Assembly: GCA_937863915.1 (NCBI GenBank)
Contig: CALMID010000106.1
Coordinates: 1-6,880, forward strand
Direction: 5' to 3'
Source: an uncultured Pseudomonas sp.
GTDB lineage: Bacteria; Pseudomonadota; Gammaproteobacteria; Pseudomonadales; Pseudomonadaceae
DNA length: 6,880 nucleotides
Shown here: piece by piece, positions 1 to 6,880 of the stretch
Position numbering within the stretch: position 1 is the first letter of the stretch
How the letters are laid out: the number at the start of each line of letters is the position of its first letter
Translations under genes and position numbers: made by a program
The notes under the pieces: model-generated
Databases searched by the model: none
The model's input: the letters and a program-made list of their open reading frames with translations, nothing else
What the model was told of the DNA's origin: nothing

Positions 1-124
1 CCTCGGAGCACGGAATCTCAGTGTACAAACGAGCACCGCAGCCGCGAGTACCGACTTAAACTGCCGTTTTTCGTCAGTCGCACCAGCAATCCGAGAGCAA
101 TCCCTCGCCAGGCTTTTCCTGCAG

Positions 125-130
125 TACAAT
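125..130 (+). promoter_or_regulatory. Candidate -10 box upstream of mksF
   Basis: The hexamer TACAAT matches the sigma-70 -10 consensus at five of six positions and lies 29 nt before the mksF ATG, which would give a leader of roughly 20-25 nt. No good -35 box sits at the expected spacing; the best placed hexamers (around 101-107, such as TCCCTC) match poorly. It would therefore be a weak or activator-dependent promoter, if real. The rest of 1-159 shows no gene, no clear operator palindrome and no terminator, so this is the only promoter candidate I can offer for the mksFEB operon inside the window. Confidence 0.4.
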
Positions 131-159
131 CGCCGCTTTTGTGATGGATCGCCCCGCCC

Positions 160-1434
160 ATGATCGACCCCAAGCGCGTCCTGCGCGCCCTTGCCGAACA
201 CTGGACGTTGCTCGAGCCGCTCTGCGAGCGCTTCGATGCCGGCACCCTGGGCCTGGCCGAGTTGCGCGGCCAGCTGGCCAGCCAGTTACCCGATGGCACC
301 CCGACCGATATCACGGCGCTGCTCGACCAGTGGATACGCCTGGACATTCTGGTGCCCGTGGCCAAGAGCCCGAACCGCTTCGAGCTGAACGCGCAGATTC
401 ACGATTTTCTCGCCTACCTGCGCCGCGAGCATCGTCTGGGCCTGTGCCTGGAAATCGAGGCCTACCTGCGTCATCTGGAGCGCCTGGCCGGCTATATCCG
501 CGAGGCCTTCGACGCCCGTGACGGCCACGATCTGGCGCGGCAGCTGCGTCTGCTCGACATGCGCGTCCGCGACGTGCTCAAGAAGCTGGCCAACGACGAG
601 CAGGCGCTGATCGGCGTGGCTGAGCGGGCCAAGACCAGCGACCGGCAGATCCCCTTGCGCCAGCGCTACGCCGAGGTACTGGCGACCTGGGACGAATACG
701 TCGAGCCGATGATCCAGCTGGTGGCCGCGGACGGCGCCTTCGAGCAAGGCGTATACCGGGTAGAACAGGTGCTGCTGCGCCTGCTCGGCGAGCAGCAGCG
801 CCTCGGCCAACTGGTCGACGACGATCTGCTGCTGCGTACCCACGCGCGGATTCTGGAGATGCAGACCACCGCCCAGCTGACCCTGCGCCGCGCCCGCGAG
901 TTGCTGCTGCCGCTGCGCGAGGAAGCGCGCCGGCACAACGCCGTCACCCGTGGTGCCGCGCTGGCCCTGGCAGCAATCCGCAAGAGGGGACTGGATGCCG
1001 TGCCGCAGGCGTCGCTGCCACTGTTCACCCGGCCGCAGAGCAACTTCCTCGGCACGGCCAGCCAGGTGGAAAGCTACGTCTACGCCCTGGCTCGCTTCGA
1101 GCCCAAACCAGCCCAGTTCCCCCGCGCCAGCAAGGCTCGCTCCGGCGAGGCGCCACGCCCACCGCGCACCGCCCGCGAAATGATCGAACGCTGCGAGCAG
1201 GCGCTGCCGCTGCCGGACCTGATGCTCTGGCTGCTGGAGCAGGAGCCCAAGGGTGCCACCGACGAATTGCTCTACTGGTTCTCCCGCCTGTCGCGGGACA
1301 ACCGTTTCCAGCGCGATCGCCTTGAGCGCCGCGACTACCAGACCGCCGAACATGAACTGAGCCTGTGTTCCTATGCCCTGCTATCGAGCAAGGCAGATCA
1401 GGCCGACAGCACGAGCGCCAGCCATGCATCTTGA
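160..1434 (+). CDS. mksF: MksF, kleisin subunit of the MksBEF condensin
   Basis: This is the kleisin-like subunit (424 aa) of the MukBEF-related Mks condensin. By analogy with MukF, it should bridge the two MksB ATPase heads, hold MksE, and act on the nucleoid in the cytoplasm. The N-terminal ~90 residues read as a winged-helix region, starting MIDPKRVLRALAEHW and ending in a short beta wing before NRFELNAQIHDFLAYL. A long, mostly helical middle (about 95-290) follows, rich in Leu, Arg, Gln and Glu. Next comes a Pro/Arg/Lys-rich flexible linker (about 314-337), then a C-terminal helical region (about 338-410, with LPDLMLWLLEQEP) that could be the second winged-helix, MksB-binding domain. ATG at 160 is chosen because an in-frame stop lies at 142-144 and no other start intervenes. 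Its Shine-Dalgarno is poor (GATGGA at 143-148). It is the first gene of the operon and overlaps mksE by 11 nt. In Wadjet nomenclature the equivalent is JetA. The family call is by recognition of sequence and gene order; domain borders are estimates. Confidence 0.9.
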   Translation: MIDPKRVLRALAEHWTLLEPLCERFDAGTLGLAELRGQLASQLPDGTPTDITALLDQWIRLDILVPVAKSPNRFELNAQIHDFLAYLRREHRLGLCLEIEAYLRHLERLAGYIREAFDARDGHDLARQLRLLDMRVRDVLKKLANDEQALIGVAERAKTSDRQIPLRQRYAEVLATWDEYVEPMIQLVAADGAFEQGVYRVEQVLLRLLGEQQRLGQLVDDDLLLRTHARILEMQTTAQLTLRRARELLLPLREEARRHNAVTRGAALALAAIRKRGLDAVPQASLPLFTRPQSNFLGTASQVESYVYALARFEPKPAQFPRASKARSGEAPRPPRTAREMIERCEQALPLPDLMLWLLEQEPKGATDELLYWFSRLSRDNRFQRDRLERRDYQTAEHELSLCSYALLSSKADQADSTSASHAS

Positions 1435-2107
1435 TCTCTCCCAACTGACCCAGCTGACGCCGATCTTCCGCGAGCTGTTCAAGGGCTATCACATCAGCCA
1501 GCGCGACGCCGAGCTGTACAGTCAGCTGTCCAACCTGCAGGACGCCTACCGCGCGCTGTTCCGCGCCATGGGCTTCGAGCTGGTCTGCGACAGCCGCGGC
1601 TTCTATTACTTCGTCCCCGAGCAGATGGGCGCCCAGGTGAACAAGACGGCCCAGCGCCTGGCGCTGTTCACCTTCATTCTGGTCGAGCACCTTGCCGACC
1701 AGGGGCGCGACCCGCTGGCCGTACTGGATGGCGGCACTCTCGGTCGTGATGAGCTACCAGCCCTGCTGGACAAGTACCGTGACCTGTTCGTGCAGGCCGA
1801 GGTACAGACCCAGGAAGACCTGGAAGAGAAGGTCATGCGCCGCCTGAGCCAGCTCGGTTTTGCCCAGGAGGACAACGGCATCTACCGCTTCCTGCCGCCG
1901 ATGCACCGCTTCCTCGATGTCTGCCTGGCCGTGCAGCAAGACCGCGACCTGGCTGCCGTCCTGCACAGCGACCTGCCGCTCCCTGCCCCATCGCTCAACG
2001 AAGAGCCGGAGGAGGAGCCCATCATCAGCCTGGCCGACGACAGCGCCGATGACGAAGAAGCGGCCCTGGCCCGCGCCATTGCCGAAGAACAGGAGGTACA
2101 AGCATGA
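1424..2107 (+). CDS. mksE: MksE, small winged-helix (KITE-like) subunit of the MksBEF condensin
   Basis: This 227-aa protein should bind the MksF kleisin and regulate or complete the MksBEF complex, the role MukE plays in MukBEF; JetB is the Wadjet equivalent. Two winged-helix-like units are visible. The first (about 10-65) ends in a hydrophobic wing with GFYYFVPE. The second (about 85-165) ends in GFAQEDNGIYRFLPP. The last 36 residues (192-227) form a strikingly acidic tail with 14 Asp/Glu and a single Arg. The frame is open back to an ATG at 1373, but I prefer the ATG at 1424. It gives MHLDLSQLTQLTPIFRELFK, a sensible folded start, and an 11-nt overlap with the mksF stop. The 17 extra residues from 1373 (MPCYRARQIRP...) look like out-of-frame read-through of mksF. 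No good Shine-Dalgarno precedes 1424, so translation probably depends on ribosomes finishing mksF. The 3' end overlaps mksB in an ATGA. Confidence 0.88.
   Translation: MHLDLSQLTQLTPIFRELFKGYHISQRDAELYSQLSNLQDAYRALFRAMGFELVCDSRGFYYFVPEQMGAQVNKTAQRLALFTFILVEHLADQGRDPLAVLDGGTLGRDELPALLDKYRDLFVQAEVQTQEDLEEKVMRRLSQLGFAQEDNGIYRFLPPMHRFLDVCLAVQQDRDLAAVLHSDLPLPAPSLNEEPEEEPIISLADDSADDEEAALARAIAEEQEVQA
2091..2096 (+). promoter_or_regulatory. Strong Shine-Dalgarno site for mksB
   Basis: AGGAGG, a full anti-16S match, lies 7 nt before the ATG at 2104, inside the last codons of mksE. It fixes the mksB start at the ATGA overlap. It also contrasts with the absence of a good site before mksE and the poor one before mksF, so MksB may be initiated more efficiently per message than its partners. 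Confidence 0.85.
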
Positions 2108-4908
2108 GCGAGAACCGTTACGGCATCCGCCGCTTCGCCCTGCTCAACACCGCGGGCTACAGCCTGGGCATCTTCCCGCTGGAAAACCCGCTGTCGGTGT
2201 ATGGCGCCAACAACCTGGGCAAATCGGCATCGATCAATGCGCTGCAGTTCCCGATCCTCGCGCGCATGTCGGACATGAGCTTCGGCAAGTACAGCCTGGA
2301 GCAGTCACGCAAGTTCTACTTTGCCAGCGACACCAGCTACATCCTGGTCGAGGTCAACCTGCCCCACGGCAGCCATGTGATTGGCGTCGCCGGTCGCGGG
2401 CCGGGCGGCGGCTTCGGCCACCAGTTCTTCGTGTACCAGGGTGAACTGGACCTGGCCCACTACCAGAAGAACGGCACCTGCCTGCGCCAGCGCGAGCTGT
2501 TTGCCAACCTGGAGCGCGAGGGCATCAAGGCCTACGAGGCCAAACCTGAGGAGCTCCGGCGCCTGCTGGTTGGCGGCCATACCTCCATCCCGCTGGACCT
2601 GACGCTGATCCCTCTGCGTTCGACCAGCGAACAGAGCCTGAAGACCTTCCGCGCCCTGTTCATCAACCTGCTGCATATGCGCGAGATCACCGCCGCCAAG
2701 CTCAAGCAGCTGTTCCTCGATGCCTTCGAGCACAGCCTGCGCTCGGGCAGCGTCGACTATATCGCCGCCACCGAAGAAGCCTTCCGCGACGTGCGCCGCA
2801 TGGAACAGGACTACCAGGCGCTGGTTACCGCCGGCCCGCTGGTCGAGGCCCTGGCCAGCGGCGTCAACCAGCGCGAACTGTTGCGCGGCAAGCTCCATCG
2901 CCTCTCGCCGCTGCTGGACAACCTGCTCGGTGCCTGGCACGACTATGCAGACGCCCGCAAAGGCGAACTGCTGGAGCAGCATGAGCACTATCGCGCCGAG
3001 CAGGACGGCCTGCAGCACGAGCAGCGCGGCGGCACTCAGGAACTGATGCGCCTGGAGCGCGAGATCAGCGAGATCCAGCGCTGGCTCGGCGAGCTTTCCG
3101 TGCTGAAGAATCGCTTTGCCCTGGTCGACAATGCCAGAGTGCTGGAAGAGCAACTGCTGGCCGCCAAGGATGCCCACGACGAACTGGCCGGCGCCCTGGC
3201 GCAATCGCGCCAGTTCTCCGCCGAAGACCTCGACGAGCGCCTGCGTGATCTGGAGAAGCGCCTGAAATCGGTCAAGCAGCAGCTCGACCACGCCGACAAC
3301 AACAGCTACTCGCGCCTGCGCGAGGAGTTCAGCCAAGCCGATGTCGATCGCCTGATGCGCCTGTTCAACGGCCAGCTGTTCAGCCTGCCGCTTGGCGAGA
3401 AAGGCATCCAAGCCGAGGGCGATGAGTGGGTCAAGGCAGTCGAGGCCGTGCTGGACCGATTCAAAGGCGACACCTTCGTCGCACCGGGCCTGTCCATCGA
3501 CCTTTCGCACATCGAGCCACCCGCCCTGCAGGCGCTGGCCGACCGCGCCGCCCTGCGCGACCAGAAAGACCGCTTGGAGCGCGAACTCAAGCAGCTCAAG
3601 ACTCAGCAGGCGGTGGCCAACGACCGCGCGGCGAGCAAGGCCCAGGCCGAGCAGCTGTACCAGGCCGTTCTGGATGCTCAGAAAGCCTTGGAAGACTTCC
3701 GCCGCAGCCAGACCCTGAGCGCCGAAGAACCCGAAAAACTCGAACAGCTCGCGCAACTGGAAGCCGCTCAGGATGAGCTCAAGCGCGCCAGCGATGCGTT
3801 CACCGAGCGCGTGCAACAGCTCTCCGCCAAGCTGCAGCTGGTCGGCCGCCAACTGGCCGACCTGGAAGCCAAGGAGCGCACGCTGGAGGACGCCCTGCGC
3901 CGTCGCCAGCTGCTGCCGACCAACCTGCCCTTCGGCACGCCATTCATGGAGCCTGTGGACGACAGCCTGGACAACCTGCTGCCGCTGCTCAATGACTACC
4001 AGGACAGCTGGCAGGCGCTGCAGCGTATCGACGGCCAGATCGACGCGCTCTACGCCCAGGTCCGCCTCAAGGGCGTGGCCAAGTTCGACAGCGAAGAAGA
4101 CCCCGAGCGCCGCCTGCACCTGCTGATCAACGCCTATGCCCATCGCCAGGATGAAGCCCTGACTCTGGCCAAGGCACGCCGTGCAGCCGTGACCGACATC
4201 GCCCGTACGCTGCGCAACATCCGCAGCGACTACGACAACCTCGAACACCAGCTGGCGCTGTTCAACCGCGAAATCAACCGGCGCCAGGTCTCCAACCTGG
4301 AGAGTTTCCGCATCGTACTGGCACCGAACAAGGACGCCCTGCGCCATATCGACCAGATCATCCACAGTGCCGGGCAGTATGAAGAAGGCGAAACCCTCTC
4401 GGTGTTCGACCTGACCCAGTCCAGCGACCAGGATGCGCGCAACGAGGAAGCCAAGGAATATCTGGCCCGCCTGGTTGCCGCCAATGGTAACCAGCTCGGC
4501 CTCAAGGACCTGTTCGAGCTGGCCTTCGAGATCACCAAGGTCGGCGGGCAACCGATCATCCACACCGACATCGATGGCGCTGCCTCCAACGGCACGACCA
4601 TGACCATCAAGGCGCTGACCAACATGTACCTGTTGCTGCACCTGATGGATCGTGAGCAGGCCGGCAAGGTTCGCCTGCCCTACTACCTGGATGAAGCCGC
4701 CGATATCGACGAGCGCAACCAGCAGGCGCTGATCGAAACCAGCCTGCAGCTGGGCTTTGTGCCCATCCTCGCCTCGGTCAAACCGCAGGTCTCGGCTCAC
4801 GTGGCCATCGATCTGGAGGGCGGCAGCGGCCCGAATGGCATCTACATCGATGAGGCGGACTGGAAGTTCATCAAACGCCGGGCTAGCAACGCCGTCGAGC
4901 CGGCCTGA
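2104..4908 (+). CDS. mksB: MksB, SMC-like ATPase subunit of the MksBEF condensin
   Basis: This 934-aa SMC/MukB-like ATPase should dimerise and, with MksE and MksF, organise and help segregate the chromosome by ATP-driven DNA loop handling. The N-terminal head carries a Walker A-like motif, GANNLGKS, at 34-41 with catalytic Lys40. Two heptad-rich, Glu/Gln/Leu/Lys-rich coiled-coil arms (about 228-395 and 485-625) flank a hinge-like segment at about 400-480 that includes DRLMRLFNGQLFSLPLGEKG. The C-terminal head has a signature-like SNGTT at 828-832 and Walker B YYLDE with Asp863 and Glu864. DIDERNQQALI (867-877) is in D-loop position and ILASVKP (888-894) in switch position. It is much shorter than typical SMC proteins (about 1,100-1,200 aa) or MukB (about 1,490 aa), as expected for Mks. 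The Walker A lacks the usual second Gly (Asn37) and has Leu38 before GK. The start is fixed by AGGAGG at 2091-2096. The gene ends the operon, 12 nt before a terminator hairpin, and no mksG follows. JetC is the Wadjet equivalent. Confidence 0.93.
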   Translation: MSENRYGIRRFALLNTAGYSLGIFPLENPLSVYGANNLGKSASINALQFPILARMSDMSFGKYSLEQSRKFYFASDTSYILVEVNLPHGSHVIGVAGRGPGGGFGHQFFVYQGELDLAHYQKNGTCLRQRELFANLEREGIKAYEAKPEELRRLLVGGHTSIPLDLTLIPLRSTSEQSLKTFRALFINLLHMREITAAKLKQLFLDAFEHSLRSGSVDYIAATEEAFRDVRRMEQDYQALVTAGPLVEALASGVNQRELLRGKLHRLSPLLDNLLGAWHDYADARKGELLEQHEHYRAEQDGLQHEQRGGTQELMRLEREISEIQRWLGELSVLKNRFALVDNARVLEEQLLAAKDAHDELAGALAQSRQFSAEDLDERLRDLEKRLKSVKQQLDHADNNSYSRLREEFSQADVDRLMRLFNGQLFSLPLGEKGIQAEGDEWVKAVEAVLDRFKGDTFVAPGLSIDLSHIEPPALQALADRAALRDQKDRLERELKQLKTQQAVANDRAASKAQAEQLYQAVLDAQKALEDFRRSQTLSAEEPEKLEQLAQLEAAQDELKRASDAFTERVQQLSAKLQLVGRQLADLEAKERTLEDALRRRQLLPTNLPFGTPFMEPVDDSLDNLLPLLNDYQDSWQALQRIDGQIDALYAQVRLKGVAKFDSEEDPERRLHLLINAYAHRQDEALTLAKARRAAVTDIARTLRNIRSDYDNLEHQLALFNREINRRQVSNLESFRIVLAPNKDALRHIDQIIHSAGQYEEGETLSVFDLTQSSDQDARNEEAKEYLARLVAANGNQLGLKDLFELAFEITKVGGQPIIHTDIDGAASNGTTMTIKALTNMYLLLHLMDREQAGKVRLPYYLDEAADIDERNQQALIETSLQLGFVPILASVKPQVSAHVAIDLEGGSGPNGIYIDEADWKFIKRRASNAVEPA

Positions 4909-4920
4909 CCGCCAGAAACG

Positions 4921-4946
4921 ACAAGGGCCGCAGATGCGGCCCTTGT
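4921..4946. terminator. Bidirectional intrinsic terminator between mksB and the convergent MCE gene
   Basis: A perfect 11-bp inverted repeat (ACAAGGGCCGC / GCGGCCCTTGT) closes on a 4-nt loop (AGAT). It starts 12 nt after the mksB stop and lies 16 nt beyond the stop of the minus-strand gene, so it sits centrally in the 54-nt convergent gap. The stem is GC-rich at the loop side. The U tracts are short: TTGTTCATT on the plus strand, and a T-containing tail (TTGTCGTTTCT) on the minus strand. Termination is therefore likely but not textbook. One symmetrical hairpin placed between convergent genes most simply serves both. Confidence 0.85.
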
Positions 4947-4962
4947 TCATTGCGCGATGTGC

Positions 4963-6880
4963 TTATTTACCCAAACTGATCTTCGGCGCCCATTTCAGCC
5001 AGTCATCCTGCGGGTCGTCGAACAGCACGAAGGTCTGTCCGGCATAAGCCGGGCCACCCATCTGCGGATTGTCTGGCGTGGCAAAGGCAATCCCGCCTTC
5101 CAGCATCGACTCCAGCGAATCGGTGCGCACCTTGACGCCCTTGAACAGACCGGCATCCACGCCAATCCCACTGGTATTCCAGAAGCGCGTGCCACTGCGC
5201 ACCAGCGGCGCGTAACGCGGTTCGATCAACAGCTCAATCAGTACGCGATCCGAGTTCGGCCCCAGCTTGAAGCTGGTGACCTTGCCCACTGGAATCTCGC
5301 GATAACTCACCGCTACACCCGGTTTGAGCGAGCCGCGCTGAGGGGCACTGAGTACAATGCGCAAGCCCTTCTCGCCACTGGCCGTATTCAGCGGGGCCGA
5401 CTCACGCGCGACAAAGCTGGTCTTAACCGCACCGGGGCGCGCTGCAGGGGCAACTTCAAGGTACTTGCCACTCACCAGCGTATCCAGGTTGGCGGTACGG
5501 GCCAGGCCCAGTTCTGGCTTGACCACCCAGAACTCCGTGCCAGCCACAGCGATACGCTGCTCCGCCTGCACCACACGGGCCTTGAGGACCACACCCGACA
5601 GATCGGGCAGCAACTCGATGGCCTCGATCTCGCCTACTTCGAGCCCTTTGAAACGCACCGGCGTCCCGACATTCAGGCCATCGGCAGATGGCACCCGGAT
5701 ATCCAGCATCACACCCCGTGCCGAAGCCTTGTCCTCGCTGTCATAGAGCACGAACTCGCTCTTGCGACGCGGCTTGTTCAATTGCGGTGTATCAAAGGAG
5801 ATACCGCCCATGATCAGACTTTCCAGCGACTCGCTCTTGACCTCTACGCCACTCAGCCCGCCCTTCAGCGTCACACCGCTGGCATTCCAGAAGCGTGTCG
5901 AATCATTGACCAGGTTGCTGAACTCCGGCGGGATATGCACGGTAAAGGTGACGCTACGCTTGTCACTGCTCAGCTGCGTGCTCTGTACGGTACCCACCCG
6001 CATTTGCCGGTACAGCACCGGGCTACCGGCCTGCAATGAGCCAACGCGCTCACTGGTCAGGTTCAAGTGCAGGCCCGGAGCGTTTTCCTTAAGGGGCGGA
6101 GCTTTCTCACGCACCACGAACTCACGCGTCGGCGCCCCCTCCTTGGAGAAGCGCACCTCGATGTAGTTGCCCTTGACCAGCGCCTCCAGCCCGGTGATAC
6201 CGGCCAGCGAGATACTGGGCTTGACCGTCCAGAACTCGGTTCCCTCGACCAGCAGCTCTTCAGTGCGCGGGTCCATGGTCAGCTCGGCCGTGGCCTGACT
6301 GAAGTCCTTGCCCATGTCCATGGACTTCAGGGTGCCGACCTGCACCCCGTTGTAGATCACCGGAGTCTTGCCCGGCTCCAGAGCATCGACGCTCTTCAGG
6401 CGCAGCAGCACCTTCAACCCCGATTGCGCGGCATCAAAATCTTCGTAGAGCCGGAACGGAATACTGGCATCGGTGGGCGGGCTGTCACGGCGGTGCTCGG
6501 GCGTGGCAAACGCAATACCACCAGCCGCAATGCTGACCAGCGACTCTGTACGCACCTTGAATCCCGACAAACCGCCACTGATGGTGACCCCACTGGCATT
6601 CCAGAAGCGTGTGTGCTTGCGCACCAGGTGGGCATATTCAGGCTCGATGAAGACCTTGATATCAACACCGCGCTGGTCCTCGGCCAGTTGGTAGCTTTTG
6701 ATCTGGCCAACCTGAATCTGCTGGTAATAGATGGGAGAACCCGCCTCCAGCGACCCCAGTCGATCAGCCTTGAGGGTTAGGTGCAGACCAGCAATGGCAT
6801 CGGAGATGGCAGGCGGCTCCTTCAATGCGACAAAATTTCTCTCGGGTTCGCCCAGCGCAGGATCAATGGCGATGTAATTA
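4963..6880 (-). CDS. PqiB/LetB (YebT)-family multi-MCE-domain protein, 3' part (5' end outside window)
   Basis: This is the C-terminal part (638 complete codons plus stop) of a periplasmic MCE-domain protein. Members of this family (PqiB, LetB/YebT) are anchored in the inner membrane by an N-terminal helix and stack MCE hexamer rings into a tube for lipid transport towards the outer membrane. Five whole MCE domains are visible, beginning with segments such as GSPIYYQQIQVGQI or GTPVRFKGLEVGEI. The tail of a sixth (NYIAIDPALGEPERNFVAL) runs into the right edge. Two domain types alternate: one has RFWN(A/T)SG and ends GGI(A/S)F, the other has EFW.VKP and ends G.Y(I/L)EV. The frame is open through 6880, so the TTG at 6825 is internal, not a start. 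The stop is TAA (4963-4965), and no pqiC-like lipoprotein gene follows before the terminator. At least six MCE domains plus the missing pqiC fit the LetB type better than E. coli PqiB (three domains). The N-terminal membrane anchor and any letA/pqiA partner would be off-window. Confidence 0.88.
   Translation of the reverse strand, partial: NYIAIDPALGEPERNFVALKEPPAISDAIAGLHLTLKADRLGSLEAGSPIYYQQIQVGQIKSYQLAEDQRGVDIKVFIEPEYAHLVRKHTRFWNASGVTISGGLSGFKVRTESLVSIAAGGIAFATPEHRRDSPPTDASIPFRLYEDFDAAQSGLKVLLRLKSVDALEPGKTPVIYNGVQVGTLKSMDMGKDFSQATAELTMDPRTEELLVEGTEFWTVKPSISLAGITGLEALVKGNYIEVRFSKEGAPTREFVVREKAPPLKENAPGLHLNLTSERVGSLQAGSPVLYRQMRVGTVQSTQLSSDKRSVTFTVHIPPEFSNLVNDSTRFWNASGVTLKGGLSGVEVKSESLESLIMGGISFDTPQLNKPRRKSEFVLYDSEDKASARGVMLDIRVPSADGLNVGTPVRFKGLEVGEIEAIELLPDLSGVVLKARVVQAEQRIAVAGTEFWVVKPELGLARTANLDTLVSGKYLEVAPAARPGAVKTSFVARESAPLNTASGEKGLRIVLSAPQRGSLKPGVAVSYREIPVGKVTSFKLGPNSDRVLIELLIEPRYAPLVRSGTRFWNTSGIGVDAGLFKGVKVRTDSLESMLEGGIAFATPDNPQMGGPAYAGQTFVLFDDPQDDWLKWAPKISLGK
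5074..6786 (-). repeat. Five tandem MCE-domain coding repeats in A-B-A-B-A order
   Basis: Read in the direction of translation, the MCE units lie at about 6786-6496 (A), 6417-6148 (B), 6072-5785 (A), 5712-5449 (B) and 5364-5074 (A). They are separated by linkers of about 75-85 nt. The A units share enough DNA identity to see by eye: a 20-nt match (plus-strand ctggcattccagaagcgtgt) occurs exactly at 6593-6612 and 5879-5898, and with two mismatches at 5171-5190. The spacing is 714 and 708 nt, or about 237 codons per A+B pair. The three A copies cover the conserved FWN(A/T)SG stretch. This is protein-domain repetition inside one gene, not a mobile or intergenic repeat. Confidence 0.85.

Noticed and set aside
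18..365. Small minus-strand gene at the left edge, overlapping the mksF start
   Set aside because: The 115-residue product is Arg/Ser-rich with no recognisable domain, half of it lies antisense to mksF, and no convincing promoter or ribosome site was seen.
286..1353. Open frame of 355 codons on the minus strand within mksF
   Set aside because: It is a shadow of the mksF frame with the same compositional bias and no recognisable domain; mksF fits the operon.
1373..1423. Longer mksE start at ATG 1373
   Set aside because: The 17 added residues lie wholly inside mksF in another frame, are basic and unstructured, and have no ribosome site. ATG 1424 gives the expected folded N terminus and a short coupling overlap.
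160..4908. Complete Wadjet (JetABCD) anti-plasmid system
   Set aside because: Only the A, B and C equivalents are present. No nuclease subunit gene is found between mksB and the terminator or elsewhere in the window.
2305..4950. Open frame of 881 codons on the minus strand, antisense to nearly all of mksB
   Set aside because: Its product is a biased Gln/Leu/Val/Gly-rich sequence without recognisable domains, as expected opposite a GC-rich coding frame. Its start lies in the terminator hairpin, and mksB on the other strand has clear ATPase motifs and a strong ribosome binding site.
4957..6039. Open frame of 360 codons on the plus strand opposite the MCE gene
   Set aside because: The minus strand in the same stretch encodes periodic MCE domains, so the plus-strand frame is a by-product. 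It also starts downstream of the terminator with no promoter or ribosome site seen.
6823..6825. TTG at 6825 as the start of the MCE gene
   Set aside because: The frame stays open to the window edge, and the codons upstream encode the end of another MCE domain (NYIAIDPALGEPERNFVAL), so this TTG is an internal Leu codon.

Overview
The window looks like a piece of a Pseudomonas (Gammaproteobacteria) chromosome. The coding DNA is GC-rich with strong G/C third-position bias, and the first three genes form an mksF-mksE-mksB operon that I recognise from Pseudomonas. The genus call rests on recognising the proteins, not on a database search.

Layout: 1-159 is a short non-coding leader with a plausible -10 box at 125-130 and no supportable gene. 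160-4908 (+) is a tightly overlapping three-gene operon. It encodes the kleisin MksF (424 aa), the small winged-helix KITE-type subunit MksE (227 aa) and the SMC-like ATPase MksB (934 aa). 4921-4946 is a perfect hairpin that probably terminates transcription from both sides. 4963-6880 (-) is the 3' part of a gene converging on the operon. It encodes a long multi-MCE-domain protein of the PqiB/LetB (YebT) family and runs off the right edge.

How the genes work together: MksB, MksE and MksF should form one MukBEF-like bacterial condensin that shapes and helps segregate the chromosome. mksE overlaps mksF by 11 nt, and mksB overlaps mksE by 4 nt behind a strong Shine-Dalgarno site, so the three are made from one message with translational coupling. 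No mksG/jetD nuclease gene follows mksB; the terminator comes at once. The locus is therefore the housekeeping type of Mks condensin and not, on this evidence, a complete Wadjet (JetABCD/MksBEFG) anti-plasmid system. The convergent MCE gene belongs to a different process, lipid transport across the periplasm, and has no evident functional link to the condensin.

I found no RNA gene, mobile element, CRISPR array or clearly undescribed system. The points most worth a second look are the divergent Walker A of MksB, the acidic tail of MksE, the missing nuclease gene, and the strict two-type alternation of MCE domains.
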